This document shows, one piece after another, positions 12,180 through 23,362 of a stretch of DNA of 64,000 bases. The first letter of the stretch is position 1. The number at the start of each line of letters is the position of its first letter. Made by a program: the position numbers and the translations under genes. The notes under the pieces were generated by a model, which did not search any database, was not told the origin of the DNA, and saw nothing but the letters and a program-made list of their open reading frames with translations. Source of the stretch: Sulfurisoma sp963709555 (GTDB lineage Bacteria; Pseudomonadota; Gammaproteobacteria; Burkholderiales; Rhodocyclaceae); contig CAVPWR010000003.1 in NCBI GenBank assembly GCA_963709555.1, positions 1-64,000 of the forward strand, read 5' to 3'.

Positions 12180-13484
12180 ATTCCCTGCTCATCTTCGGGC
12201 TGCTGGTCGCCCTGATGCTGACCGGCATGCCGATCTCGATCTCGCTTGGCCTGACGGTGCTGTCCTTCCTCTTCCTGATGACCGATGTACCGATCGAGGC
12301 GGTGGCGCTCAAGCTGTTTACCGGAATCGAGAAGTTCGAGATCATGGCGATCCCGTTCTTCATCCTCGCCGGCAACTTCCTCACCCACGGCGGGGTGGCG
12401 CGGCGCATGATCGCACTTCGCCACGTCGATGGTCGGCCATTTCCACGGCGGCCTGGGTCTCGGCGGCGTGCTGGCCTGTGCGCTGTTCGCGGCGGTGTCG
12501 GGATCGAGCCCGGCGACGGTGGTGGCCATCGGTTCCATCCTGATGCCGGCGATGGTCAAGGCCGGTTTCCCCAACCGTTTCGGTGCCGGCGTCATCACCA
12601 CGTCGGGGGCGCTGGGCATCCTCATCCCGCCATCGATCGTGATGGTGATGTACTCGGTGTCGACCAACACCTCGGTCGGCGCCCTGTTCATGGCTGGCGT
12701 GATTCCGGGACTCATTCTCGCCACCATGCTCGGACTCACCACCTGGTATCGCGCCTGGAAAAACGACTATCCGCGCCAGCCGAAGGCCTCGTGGCTGGAG
12801 CGCTGGGTGAGTTTCCGCAAGGCGGTCTGGGGCCTGCTCCTCATCATCGTGGTCATGGGCGGCATTTACACCGGCATCTTCACCCCGACCGAGGCGGCGG
12901 CGATGAGCGCGGTCTACGCCTTCTTCGTCGCCGTGTTCGTCTACAAGGACATGGGCATGAAGGATGTGCCCAAGGTGCTGCTGTCCTCGGCCAACATGAG
13001 CGCGATGCTGCTCTACATCATCACCAATGCGGTGCTGTTCTCCTTCCTCATGACCCACGAGAACATCCCGCAGGAGATGGCCGACTGGATGATGGGCACG
13101 GGGGTCGGCGTCATCGGCTTCCTGATTGTTGCCAACATCCTGCTGCTGCTGGCCGGCAACTTCATGGAACCGTCCTCGATCGTGCTGATCCTGGCGCCGA
13201 TCCTGTTCCCGATCGCCATCAAGCTCGGCATCGACCCGGTGCATTTCGGCATCATCATGGTGGTAAACATGGAGGTCGGCATGTGCCACCCGCCGGTGGG
13301 CCTCAATCTCTACGTCGCGTCCGGCATCACCAAGATGGGCATCACCGAATTGACCATCGCCGTCTGGCCGTGGCTGCTCACCATGCTGGTGTTCCTGTTG
13401 CTCGTGACCTATTGGCCGGCGCATGTCGCTGTGGCTGCCCCGGACGCTGGGCATGATTTCCTGAGGAGGAGAGCGCCGGGATAA
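12176..13484 (+). pseudogene. dctM: TRAP transporter large permease DctM, frame broken by a +1 shift
   Basis: DctM is the large, ion-coupled channel subunit. The first 80 residues (MNSLLIFGLLVALMLTGMPI to GGVARRMIA) read from 12176; the rest (MVGHFHGGLGLGGVLACALF onwards to 13484) reads in the next frame. Removing one base near 12412-12417, in GATCGCACTTCGCC, restores the expected RRMIAFATSMVGH join and gives a normal protein of about 435 aa with conserved SGSSPATVVAIGS and PTEAAAMSAVYA. Nothing else is missing, so a sequencing or assembly insertion is likely; a recent real mutation cannot be excluded. Confidence 0.85.
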
Positions 13485-13498
13485 GCCCCGCGCGCTTG

Positions 13499-13535
13499 AA
13501 GCCCGGCCATGCGCGACATGGGCCGGGCTTTTTTT
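13499..13535 (+). terminator. intrinsic terminator after dctM
   Basis: AAGCCCGGCC (13499-13508) pairs with GGCCGGGCTT (13521-13530), followed by a run of seven T. It closes the dct operon ahead of ndk. Confidence 0.9.
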
Positions 13536-13570
13536 CGCCTGTCGGCCGGGGGTGTGGAGCCAATATGCGA

Positions 13571-13576
13571 TAAAAT
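13571..13576 (+). promoter_or_regulatory. -10 element of the ndk promoter
   Basis: TAAAAT lies 57 bases before the ndk ATG, directly after the dct terminator. The -35 region is poor. It is the best promoter candidate for the long ndk-to-der run. Confidence 0.35.
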
Positions 13577-13632
13577 GGCCAGTTCTTTGATTTGCATAAT
13601 CTAATTTGCCCAACCTTTCGCTGGAGAATGTA

Positions 13633-14052
13633 ATGGCTGTCGAACGTACCCTGTCCATCATCAAGCCCGATGCCGTCGCCAAGAACGTGATCGGCAAGAT
13701 CTATTCCCGCTTCGAGACCAACGGTCTCAAGATCGTCGCCTCGCGCATGGCCTGGCTGTCCGAGCGCGAAGCCGGCGGCTTCTACGCCGTGCACAAGGAG
13801 CGCCCCTTCTTCAAGGATCTGGTCTCGTTCATGAGCTCCGGCCCGGTGATGATCCAGGTGCTCGAGGGCGAGAACGCCATCGCCAAGAACCGCGAACTGA
13901 TGGGTGCCACCGACCCGAAGAAGGCCGACAAGGGCACCATCCGCGCCGATTTCGCCGACAGCATCGATGCCAATGCCGTGCATGGCTCCGACGGCCCGGA
14001 TACCGCCAAGGTCGAGATCGCCTACTTCTTCCCGGCGCTGAACGTTTTCTAA
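13633..14052 (+). CDS. ndk: nucleoside-diphosphate kinase
   Basis: Ndk (139 aa) transfers the gamma phosphate from ATP to other nucleoside diphosphates through a phospho-histidine. The start ERTLSIIKPDAVAKNVIGKI and the C-terminal active-site block ANAVHGSDGPDTAKVEIAYF, with the catalytic His in NAVHGSD, are intact. The ATG at 13633 has GGAG upstream; a longer in-frame start at 13606 lacks support. It opens the conserved betaproteobacterial order ndk-rlmN-pilW-rodZ-ispG-hisS. Confidence 0.97.
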   Translation: MAVERTLSIIKPDAVAKNVIGKIYSRFETNGLKIVASRMAWLSEREAGGFYAVHKERPFFKDLVSFMSSGPVMIQVLEGENAIAKNRELMGATDPKKADKGTIRADFADSIDANAVHGSDGPDTAKVEIAYFFPALNVF

Positions 14053-14063
14053 ACACTGATTCA

Positions 14064-15222
14064 ATGGTCAATCTGCTCGATTTCGACGCCGAAGGTCTGG
14101 CCGCCTGGTTTGCGCAGCGGGGCGAGAAGCCCTTCCGTGCGCGCCAGGTGCTGCGCTGGATGCATCGTTTCGGCGAAGACGACTTCGAGCGGATGACCGA
14201 CGTCGCCAAGTCGCTGCGTGCCAAATTGGCGGAAGAAGCCGAAATCCGCGGCCCCGTGCCGGTGCGTGATTCCATCGCTGCCGATGGCACGCGCAAGTGG
14301 CTGCTGGGGGTCGACAATGAAGTCGGCAGCGGCAATGCTGTCGAGACCGTATTCATCCCCGAGGCCAGCCGCGGCACGCTGTGCATCTCGAGCCAGGTCG
14401 GCTGCGCGCTCGACTGCTCCTTTTGTTCGACGGGCAAGCAGGGCTTCAACCGCAACCTCACCACCGCCGAGATCATCGGCCAGCTCTGGCATGCCAACCG
14501 TGCGCTCGGTGCCGCAAGAACGCCGGGCGGAACGGACGAGGGCGAGCGCGTCATCAGCAATGTCGTGCTGATGGGCATGGGCGAGCCGCTGGCCAACTTC
14601 GACAATGTCGTCGCGGCGCTCAAGCTGATGCTCGACGATAACGCCTACGGCCTGTCGCGCCGTCGTGTCACGGTGTTGCACTTCGGGCATCGTGCCGGCG
14701 ATGGATCGCCTGCGCGACACCGTGCCGGTGGCGCTGGCGGTGTCGCTGCACGCGCCCACCGACGCGCTGCGCGACCAACTGGTGCCGATCAACCAGAAAT
14801 ATCCGCTCAGGGAACTGATGGCGGCCTGCCAGCGCTATCTCGAAAAGGCGCCGCGCGATTTCGTCACCTTCGAGTACGTGATGCTCGACGGCGTGAACGA
14901 TTCCGCTGCCGATGCGCGCGCGCTGCTTGCCCTCACGCGCGACGTTCCGTGCAAGTTCAATTTGATTCCCTTCAATCCCTTCCCGCAATCCGGCTACCGC
15001 CGTTCCAGCCCGGAGCGCGTGCGGCGCTTTCAGGAAATCCTCATGGCGGCCAACATCGTGTCCACGGTGCGGAAAACCCGCGGCGAAGACATCGACGCTG
15101 CCTGCGGCCAGCTGGCCGGCCAGGTCAGGGACAAGTCACGGCGCACCACCATCCCGCTGCGCCCTGTCGTCACGGCGACGCCGGCGGCAGGCCGCAGCAG
15201 AACTCCGGAGGTTCACCGATGA
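14064..15222 (+). pseudogene. rlmN: 23S rRNA (A2503-C2)/tRNA (A37-C2) methyltransferase RlmN, frame broken by a +1 shift
   Basis: RlmN is a radical-SAM methylase of A2503 in 23S rRNA and A37 in some tRNAs. The 5' part carries the [4Fe-4S] motif CALDCSFCSTGKQGFNRNL and GEPLANFDNV. After SRRRVTV, near 14676-14680 (GTGTTGCACTTCGG), the frame shifts by one and continues as TSGIVPAMDRL, through VSLHAPTDALRDQLVPINQK to the end at 15222. Deleting one base gives a complete protein of about 385 aa, including the catalytic Cys of the C-terminal region (VRKTRGEDIDAACGQL). A sequence error is the likely cause. The stop overlaps pilW as ATGA. Confidence 0.87.
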
Positions 15223-16007
15223 AACGCGCCCTGGTCTGGGCTGGCCTGGCGGCCGGCATCCTGCTCGGCGGCTGTGGCGGCGGATCCGCCAGCCGCCCGA
15301 ACGAACCCTCGGTCCCGGCCAAGAGCAGCAGCGAAGCGGCACGCGAGCGTGCGAAGCTGCACACTGAACTCGGCATGGCCTACCTCGGCGGCAGCCAGCT
15401 TACCGTCGCTTTCGACGAGGCACGCATCGCCATCAGTTCCGATGCCTCCTATCCGCCCGCCTACAACCTGCTCGGACTGACCTACATGCAGATGCAGGAG
15501 TATCCGCGCGCCGAGGAGCAGTTCCAGCATGCCCTGCGCCTGGCGCCGGACGATGCGGAGATCAACGGCAACATGGGCTGGTTTCTCTGCCAGACGGGCC
15601 GCGAAGCGAGTTCGTTCGCCTATTTCGAGGCGGCGGCAAGGAATCCGCTGTATGCGACGCCGGCCCGGCCGCTGGTCAACGCCGCGATCTGCGCCAGCCG
15701 CATCAAGGACTACAAGCGCGCCGAGGACTATCTGAACAGCGCGCTGCGCCGCGACCCCGCCAACATCGACGGCCAGTACCTGCTGGCCGACGTGGCCTAT
15801 CAGCAGGGGCGGCTGGGCGAGGCCCGGACGCGACTGAATGAAGTGCATCGCCAGGCCGAGCCCACGGCGGCCAGCACCTGGCTGGCACTGCGCATCGAAC
15901 GCAAGAACGGGGACCGCGAGGCGGAGTTGCGCTGGGCGACCCAGTTGCGCCGCAAGTTCGCCGACTCGGCCGAATACAAGAAACTGTCGCAGGGAATTTT
16001 CGATTGA
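15219..16007 (+). CDS. pilW: type IV pilus biogenesis/stability lipoprotein PilW (PilF)
   Basis: A 262-aa tetratricopeptide lipoprotein. The signal peptide ends in a lipobox (LLGGCGGG) and TPR units cover about residues 45-230, such as AYNLLGLTYMQMQEYPRAEE and INGNMGWFLCQTGREASSFA. PilW/PilF pilotins help the PilQ secretin assemble in the outer membrane for type IV pili. The position between rlmN and rodZ is the conserved one for this gene. ATG at 15219 overlaps the rlmN stop. Confidence 0.88.
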   Translation: MKRALVWAGLAAGILLGGCGGGSASRPNEPSVPAKSSSEAARERAKLHTELGMAYLGGSQLTVAFDEARIAISSDASYPPAYNLLGLTYMQMQEYPRAEEQFQHALRLAPDDAEINGNMGWFLCQTGREASSFAYFEAAARNPLYATPARPLVNAAICASRIKDYKRAEDYLNSALRRDPANIDGQYLLADVAYQQGRLGEARTRLNEVHRQAEPTAASTWLALRIERKNGDREAELRWATQLRRKFADSAEYKKLSQGIFD

Positions 16008-16903
16008 GCCAGACCGACGCCGAAAACCTAGTCGCTGCTGTCGTGGATGCGACGGCCGACGCTTCCGCCACCGTTCCGCCAGCGCCGACTCCAGTGCCAG
16101 ACTCCGGGGCCATGGCATTTTCGGAACTGCCGGGTCGCCGGCTGCGCGCGGCCCGCGAGGCCCGCGGCCTGAGTCTGGCCGATGCGGCCAATGCACTGAA
16201 GTTCAGCCCGCGCCAGATCGAGGCGCTCGAGGCCGACGACTACCAGGGCCTGCAGGGTGCCACCTTCGTCCGCGGCTTCATCCGCAGCTATGCGCGCTTC
16301 CTCAAGCTGGCGCCGGAGCCGCTGCTCGCCATGATCGACGCCGGTTCGTCCCTGCAGACAGCCGAGGTGCGTCCGCCCGAGGATACCGGCGCGGCCATGC
16401 CGCAGCCCGGCGAGCGCCGCTTGTCGGCCTGGGTGGCGGGCGCCATCGTCCTGGTGGTGGTTGCATCGAGCCTGATTGCCTGGCACCTCGTGTCGCCCGA
16501 GTCCATCCCGTCTTTTCCCCGCGAATTGTCGTTCTCGAAGAGCGAGGAGCCGCCGGCGCAGCCCGTCGTGCAGCCGCCGCTGGCACGCATCGAGGCGCCC
16601 GCCACGGGCGACGCCGGCAACGTCGCGCAGCTCGCCCCTCCGGCCGCGATCGTCCTGCCGCCGGATGGTCGGCAGCTGGTGCTGACGTTCAGCGACAAGT
16701 CCTGGGTCGAGATCAAGGACGCGAACCAGCGCGTCATCCTCAGCGGCGAGTTCCCTGGCGGCGACCGCCAGGTGGCCAACGGCAAGCCGCCGTTCCAGCT
16801 GTGGGTCGGCCGTGCCTCGGTCGTGCGCATCCTCGACGGCGAGCGCGAAATCGACCTGAAACCGCATGCCCGCGACGAGGTTGCGCGCCTCACCGTCGAC
16901 TGA
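16004..16903 (+). CDS. rodZ: cytoskeleton protein RodZ-like (HTH, membrane segment, DUF4115)
   Basis: A 299-aa bitopic membrane protein. The cytoplasmic N-terminus has a Cro/CI-like HTH at about 42-110 (LRAAREARGLSLADAANALK and FVRGFIRSYARFLKL), a single membrane segment at about 144-164 (WVAGAIVLVVVASSLIAWHL), a Pro/Ala linker, and a C-terminal DUF4115 domain (LVLTFSDKSWVEIKDANQRV). RodZ links MreB to the wall-synthesis machine and affects rod shape. The start is a TTG at 16004 overlapping the pilW stop; no ATG is available nearby upstream. Confidence 0.86.
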   Translation: MSQTDAENLVAAVVDATADASATVPPAPTPVPDSGAMAFSELPGRRLRAAREARGLSLADAANALKFSPRQIEALEADDYQGLQGATFVRGFIRSYARFLKLAPEPLLAMIDAGSSLQTAEVRPPEDTGAAMPQPGERRLSAWVAGAIVLVVVASSLIAWHLVSPESIPSFPRELSFSKSEEPPAQPVVQPPLARIEAPATGDAGNVAQLAPPAAIVLPPDGRQLVLTFSDKSWVEIKDANQRVILSGEFPGGDRQVANGKPPFQLWVGRASVVRILDGEREIDLKPHARDEVARLTVD

Positions 16904-16904
16904 C

Positions 16905-18179
<1,275 letters not shown>

Positions 18180-18181
18180 GC

Positions 18182-19476
18182 ATGAGCCACGACACTGCAA
18201 GCCATCCGCGGGATGAACGACATCCTGCCCGACGACGCCGAGCTGTGGGAGCAGTTCGAGGACCTGGTGCGGAACTGGCTCGCCGCCTACGGCTACCGGC
18301 CGATCCGCATGCCCATGGTCGAGCCGACGCCGCTGTTCGCGCGCGCCATCGGCGAGGTCACCGACATCGTCGAAAAGGAGATGTACTCCTTCACCGACAG
18401 CCTCAACGGCGAGCAGCTGACGTTGCGGCCCGAGGGCACGGCGTCCTGCGTGCGCGCCGTGCTGCAGCACAATCTGCTCTACGACGCGCCGCGCCGGCTC
18501 TGGTACATGGGGCCGATGTTCCGCCACGAACGGCCGCAGAAGGGCCGCTACCGCCAGTTTCACCAGGTCGGCGTCGAGGCGCTGGGCTTCTGCCGGGCCG
18601 GACGTCGATGCCGAGCAGATCCTGATGTGCCAGCGGCTGTGGGACGACCTGGCGCTCGACAACATCAAGCTCGAGATCAACTCGCTGGGCCAGCCCGAGG
18701 AACGGGCGAAGCACCGCACCGACCTGATCGCCTATCTCGCCGGCCATGCCGACACGCTCGACGAAGAGGCCAGGCGGCGGCTGCACACCAACCCGCTGCG
18801 CATCCTCGACAGCAAGAACCCGGCGCTGCAGCCCATCGTCGAAGCCGCGCCGAAGCTGATCGACTACCTCGGCGAGGCTTCGCTCAAACATTTCGAAGGT
18901 GTGCAGCAATTGCTCAAGGATGCGGGCCTGCCCTACCGCATCAACCCGCGGCTGGTGCGCGGCCTCGACTACTACAACCTCACCGTGTTCGAGTGGGTGA
19001 CCGACCAGCTCGGCGCCCAGGGCACGGTCTGCGCCGGCGGCCGTTACGACGGTCTGGTGCAGCAGCTCGGCGGCAAGCCCGCGCCGGCCTGCGGCTTCGC
19101 CATGGGCGTGGAACGTCTGCTGGCGCTGTGGAACGACCAGGGCAACCAGCATGACAAGCCGGCCGCCGATGTCTATGTCGTGCATCAGGGCGAGGCGGCG
19201 CAGCGCTTCGCCTTCCGCGTCGCCGAGGGCCTGCGCGACGCCGGCTTCGCCGTGCAGCTGCATTGCGGCGGCGGCAGCTTCAAGTCGCAGATGAAACGCG
19301 CCGATGCCTCGGGTGCGCCGCTCGCCGTGATCATCGGCGACGACGAGGCGCAGGCCAACGAAGTGACCCTGAAACCCCTGCGCGAGGCGACTGAACAACG
19401 CCGCGTCGCGGCCGATGAACTTGCCGACGCCGTGGGCGCCTGGCTGTTTGGAGACGAAGAAGATGGCGGTCTATGA
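18182..19476 (+). pseudogene. hisS: histidyl-tRNA synthetase, frame broken by two +1 shifts
   Basis: HisS charges tRNA-His and is normally essential. All class II motifs are present: LQAIRGMNDILPDDAE, MFRHERPQKGRYRQFHQ, LVRGLDYYNLTVFEW and CAGGRYDGLVQQLGG. Two breaks are seen. The ATG at 18182 reads into a different frame from LQAIRGMND, needing one base removed near 18190-18195. A second break near 18588-18592 (GGCTTCTGCCGGG) separates GVEALGF from AGPDVDAEQILMCQRLWDD. With two bases removed the protein is about 430 aa. An essential gene with two insertions is best explained by sequence error. It overlaps yfgM by 14 bases. Confidence 0.88.
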
Positions 19477-20146
19477 CCTCGAAGAACAGGAACAGCTCGA
19501 CGAGCTGAAGACCTGGTGGAAGCAGTACGGCAATATCGTCACCGCCATCGTGGTGGCGCTGGCATTGGCGGTGCTGGGGTGGCAGGGCTGGAACTGGTGG
19601 CAGCGGCAGCAGACGGCCGAGGCCTCGGCCCTCTACATGGGGCTGCAGCGGGCCGCGGCGCAGAACGACGCCAAGCGCGCGCGCGAACTGGCCGGAGAAC
19701 TCATCGACAAGTATTCGCTGACCTCCTACGCCGGCATGGCGGCCATGCTTTCGGGCAAGGCCCAGTTTGATGCCGGCGACATCAAGACGGCGAAGGCGCA
19801 GTTGCAGTGGGCGGCCGAGAATGCCCGGGACGAGGCGTTGCGCGACCTGGCGCGCCTGCGCCTGGCGACGGTGCTGCTCGACGAAAAGGCCTATGACGAG
19901 GCGATGAAGCAGCTGGCCGCCGAACCGTCCGCCGCCAGCTTCGCGCCGCGCTTTGCCGAAGTCCGCGGCGACGTGCTCGCCGCCCAGGGCAAGCCGGTCG
20001 AAGCCAGGGCGGCCTACGAGGCGGCGCTGGCCAAGCTGGCCGTAAAACTCGGTGCTGGCGACACGGCGGCACTGCAGCAGGCACCCTACAAGGAGATGCT
20101 GCAGGCCAAGCTCGATGCCCTCGGCACCACGGGAGGCGCCAAGTGA
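19463..20146 (+). CDS. yfgM: YfgM family periplasmic chaperone/TPR membrane protein
   Basis: A 227-aa inner-membrane protein with a short cytoplasmic N-terminus (MAVYDLEEQEQLDELKTWWK), one membrane segment at about 24-44, and a periplasmic TPR-like domain. YfgM associates with the Sec translocon and periplasmic chaperones such as PpiD in E. coli. It lies between hisS and bamB as in many beta- and gammaproteobacteria. The ATG at 19463 falls inside the end of hisS; the stop overlaps the bamB GTG. Confidence 0.87.
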   Translation: MAVYDLEEQEQLDELKTWWKQYGNIVTAIVVALALAVLGWQGWNWWQRQQTAEASALYMGLQRAAAQNDAKRARELAGELIDKYSLTSYAGMAAMLSGKAQFDAGDIKTAKAQLQWAAENARDEALRDLARLRLATVLLDEKAYDEAMKQLAAEPSAASFAPRFAEVRGDVLAAQGKPVEARAAYEAALAKLAVKLGAGDTAALQQAPYKEMLQAKLDALGTTGGAK

Positions 20147-21286
20147 GGACGGCAGCGCTGCTTCTCGCCACCCTGCTGGGCGCAGCCGGCTGCTCGTCGG
20201 TCGACAAGATCAACCCCTTCTCCAGCGCGCCGAAGAATCCGCCCGCCCAGTTCGACGGTCATTCAGGCGACGGCCGAAGCCCGCACCTTGTGGAGCAACA
20301 GCGTCGGCGATGCCGGCGAGTTCGTGTTCACCCCGGCGGTGGTCGGCGAGCGCGTCTTCGCCGCCGGGCGCAACGGCAATATCTACCGCTTCGACAACGG
20401 CAAGCAGATCTGGCGCGCCAGTGCCGGGCAGAACCTCTCCGCCGGCGTTGGTGCAGACGCCAAGGTCGTGGTGGTGGGAACCTCGAAGGGCGAGGTCCTG
20501 GCCTTCGACGCCGAAAGCGGCAAGCCGCTGTGGCAGGCCCGCGCCAGCTCCGAAGTGCTGGCTGCGCCGGCCGTTGCCGACGGCCTGGTGGTGGTGCGCT
20601 CGGGCGACTCGCGCATCTATGGTTTCGATGCGGCGGACGGCAAGCGCCGCTGGGTGTATCAGCGCAGCACACCGGCCCTTTCCCTGCGCTCCAATGTCGG
20701 CGTGACCCTGGTCGATCGCGCCGTCATCGCCGGCTTCCCGGGCGGCAAGCTGGTCGCCATCGCCGGCAACAACGGCGCGGCGATCTGGGAAAGCACCGTG
20801 GCCCTGCCCAAGGGCGCGACCGAACTCGAGCGCGTGGCCGACATCGCCAGCTCGGCGGTGGTGGCGGGGCGCGAGGTCTGCGCCGCCGCCTATCAGGGTC
20901 GCGTCGCCTGCTTCGACCTGGCCTCGGGCAACGCCTTGTGGTCGCGCGAACTGTCGAGCCGCGCCGGCATCGACGTCGACGCCCGCCATGTCTATGTCAG
21001 CGACGACAAGGGCGTGGTGCACGCCCTCGACCGCAGCAGCGGCGGCAGCGTCTGGAAGCAGGACAAGCTCGCCAACCGCGGCCTGTCGCGGCCGCTGGCG
21101 CTGGGCAACCTCGTGGCGGTGGCCGACTTCGAGGGCATGGTGCATTTTCTGCGCCGCGACGACGGCGCCTTCGCCGTACGGCAAAAGACCGACGGCGGCG
21201 AAGTGATGGCCGAGCCGCAGCGCGCGGCCAGCGGCCTCGTCCTGCAGACGCGCAAGGGCGGCATCTACGCCCTGACCGCGAACTGA
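20143..21286 (+). pseudogene. bamB: outer membrane assembly lipoprotein BamB, frame broken by a +1 shift
   Basis: BamB is the beta-propeller lipoprotein of the BAM complex that folds outer-membrane proteins. The gene starts at a GTG overlapping the yfgM stop and encodes a lipoprotein signal (LLLATLLGAAGCSSVDKINPF). Near 20249-20255 (CCCAGTTCGACGG) the frame shifts by one; the remainder, from about IQATAEARTLWSNSVGDAGE, runs to 21286 and has the repeated PQQ-like blades (GNIYRFDNGKQIWRA, GEVLAFDAESGKPLWQAR, GRVACFDLASGNALWSREL). One base removed gives a protein of about 380 aa. Sequence error is likely. Confidence 0.86.
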
Positions 21287-21309
21287 AATTGCAGCGCACC
21301 GTCCCGCGA

Positions 21310-21370
21310 CTAGTGCCAGCCCTTGAATCTATGGTAGCGCCGACTCTAGTGCCAGCCATTGTTTCCATGG
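21310..21370 (+). repeat. two imperfect 25-bp direct repeats upstream of the methyltransferase
   Basis: CTAGTGCCAGCC..TTG..TC.ATGG occurs at 21310-21334 and again at 21346-21370, 21 of 25 positions identical, with a 36-bp period. The second copy ends 7 bases before the methyltransferase ATG. Function unknown; a duplicated operator or a small repeat element are possible. Confidence 0.6.
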
Positions 21371-21377
21371 CATTTTG

Positions 21378-21971
21378 ATGCCTGACGCCGTCGACTTCTT
21401 CGATCGCCAGTTTCGCGGCCAGATTGCCGCGGGCGATTTCGCGCTCAATCCCTTCGAGCAGATGGCGCTGCCGCACCTGCGCGGCGACGTCCTGGATCTC
21501 GGCTGCGGCCTCGGCAACCTGGCGCTGGCCGCGGCGCGGGCCGGTTGCCGCGTCACCGCGTTCGACGGCAGCGCAGCGGCCGTCGAACGACTGGCGGCCG
21601 CGGCTGCCGCCGAGGGATTGCCGGTCGTCGCGCGCCAGGCCGACTTAGCTTCCGTCCCGGTCAGCGTTGATTACGACAGCGTGGCTGCCATCGGGCTGCT
21701 GATGTTCTTCGCGCGACCGCGCTCGACCGAGCTGCTGGCGGCCGTGATGAATGCCACGCGGCCCGGCGGCGTCGCCGTAGTGAATGCACTGATCGAGGGT
21801 ACGACCTTCTTCGATATCTTCGGCGATGGCCCCCACACATTATTCGGCCACGACGAAATCGAGCAAGCATTCGCCGGCTGGGAGATCCTGCACTCGAGCC
21901 ACGAGGATTTTGCCGCGCCCGGCGGTACCCGCAAGAAATTCACCACTGTCATCGCGAGGAAGCCGGCATGA
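21378..21971 (+). CDS. class I SAM-dependent methyltransferase
   Basis: A 197-aa Rossmann-fold methyltransferase. The SAM-binding motif I is VLDLGCGLGNLALAAARAG at about residues 38-56, followed by the acidic motif II TAFDGS. The sequence resembles small TehB/UbiE-like methylases, but no substrate can be assigned. The start ATG is at 21378, one codon after a TTG. It overlaps der by 4 bases and so is probably co-transcribed with it. It is not part of the usual bamB-der arrangement and may be an insertion. Confidence 0.7.
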   Translation: MPDAVDFFDRQFRGQIAAGDFALNPFEQMALPHLRGDVLDLGCGLGNLALAAARAGCRVTAFDGSAAAVERLAAAAAAEGLPVVARQADLASVPVSVDYDSVAAIGLLMFFARPRSTELLAAVMNATRPGGVAVVNALIEGTTFFDIFGDGPHTLFGHDEIEQAFAGWEILHSSHEDFAAPGGTRKKFTTVIARKPA

Positions 21972-23335
21972 TTCCCACCCTGGTCCTCGTCGGCCGCCCC
22001 AACGTCGGCAAGAGCACGCTGTTCAACCGCCTGACCAAGACCCGCGACGCGCTGGTGGCCGACCTGCCGGGCCTGACCCGCGACCGCCACTACGGCCACG
22101 GCCGCATGGGCAACCAGCCCTTCCTCGTCGTCGATACAGGCGGTTTCGAGCCGACGGCCAAGGACGGCATCGTGCACGAGATGGCGCGGCAGGCCGAGTC
22201 GGCCATCGCCGAGGCCGATGTGCTGCTGTTCATCGTCGATGGCCGCGCCGGCCTGACGCCGCAGGACCAGGCCATCGCCGACCGCCTGCGCAAGAGCGGC
22301 CGGCCCCTGCACCTCGTGGTCAACAAGGCCGAGGGCATGGTTCGCGCCATGGTGGCCGCCGAGTTTCACGAGATGGGTTGCGGCGATCCGCTGGTGATTT
22401 CTTCCGCCCACGGCGACGGCGTGCGCGAACTGGTCGAACTGGCCTTGGCGCCATTCGCCGAAGCGGAGGAAAAAGTCGGCGCTGGCGGGACGGCGGAGGA
22501 GGGCGGCGAGAAGCCGGTAGCCGCGGCCAAGGTGCCCAAGGTCGCCATCGTCGGCCGCCCCAACGTCGGCAAGAGCACGCTGATCAACACCCTGCTCGGC
22601 GAGGAACGCGTCATCGCCTTCGACATGCCGGGCACGACGCGCGACGCCATCGAGGTACCCTTCGAAAAGAACGGCAGGCACTACACCCTGATCGACACCG
22701 CCGGCCTGCGCCGCAAGGGTCGCGTCTTCGAGACCATCGAGAAGTTTTCGGTGATCAAGACACTGCAGGCGGTGGAGGAAGCCAATGTCGTCGTGCTGAT
22801 GGTCGATGCCAGCCAGGACATCTCGGACCAGGATGCCCACATTGCCGGCTTCGTCATCGAGGCCGGCCGCGCGCTGGTGCTGGCGGTGAACAAGTGGGAT
22901 GCGATCGACGACTACCGCCGCGACCGCGTGAAAGTGGACATCGGCCGCAAGCTCAACTTCCTCGGCTTCGCCCACGTCCATTACGTCTCGGCGCTCAACG
23001 GCCAGGGCATCGCCAGCGTGCTCGGCTCGGTGGACAAGGCCTGGGCGGCGGCAATGAAGAAGATGCCTACACCGCAACTCACCCGTGTGCTGCAGGCGGC
23101 GGTGCAGAAGCAGGCGCCGCCGCGGCATGGCCTGTCACGGCCGAAACTGCGCTACGCCCACCAGGGTGGCAGCAACCCGCCGATCATCGTCATCCACGGC
23201 AACGCGCTCGACCATGTGCCGGCGTCCTATACCCGCTACCTCGAAGGCTGTTTCATGGAAGCCTTCAAACTGCAGGGCACGCCGCTGCGCATCCAGTACA
23301 AGTCGAGCCGCAACCCGTTTGCCGACAAGAACTAG
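21968..23335 (+). CDS. der: ribosome biogenesis GTPase Der (EngA)
   Basis: Der (455 aa) has two tandem Era-type GTPase domains followed by a KH-like domain and is needed for 50S assembly. The two P-loops are GRPNVGKSTLFN (about 8-19) and GRPNVGKSTLIN (about 196-207), with the matching switch motifs DTGGFE and DTAGLRRKG and the NKxD motifs VNKAEG and VNKWDA. The C-terminal KH region ends IQYKSSRNPFADKN. ATGA overlap with the upstream methyltransferase. The first-domain NKAE in place of NKxD is a common variation in this position. Confidence 0.97.
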   Translation: MIPTLVLVGRPNVGKSTLFNRLTKTRDALVADLPGLTRDRHYGHGRMGNQPFLVVDTGGFEPTAKDGIVHEMARQAESAIAEADVLLFIVDGRAGLTPQDQAIADRLRKSGRPLHLVVNKAEGMVRAMVAAEFHEMGCGDPLVISSAHGDGVRELVELALAPFAEAEEKVGAGGTAEEGGEKPVAAAKVPKVAIVGRPNVGKSTLINTLLGEERVIAFDMPGTTRDAIEVPFEKNGRHYTLIDTAGLRRKGRVFETIEKFSVIKTLQAVEEANVVVLMVDASQDISDQDAHIAGFVIEAGRALVLAVNKWDAIDDYRRDRVKVDIGRKLNFLGFAHVHYVSALNGQGIASVLGSVDKAWAAAMKKMPTPQLTRVLQAAVQKQAPPRHGLSRPKLRYAHQGGSNPPIIVIHGNALDHVPASYTRYLEGCFMEAFKLQGTPLRIQYKSSRNPFADKN

Positions 23336-23362
23336 ACGGTCCGCGGCAGTGCGGCCCGCTGC

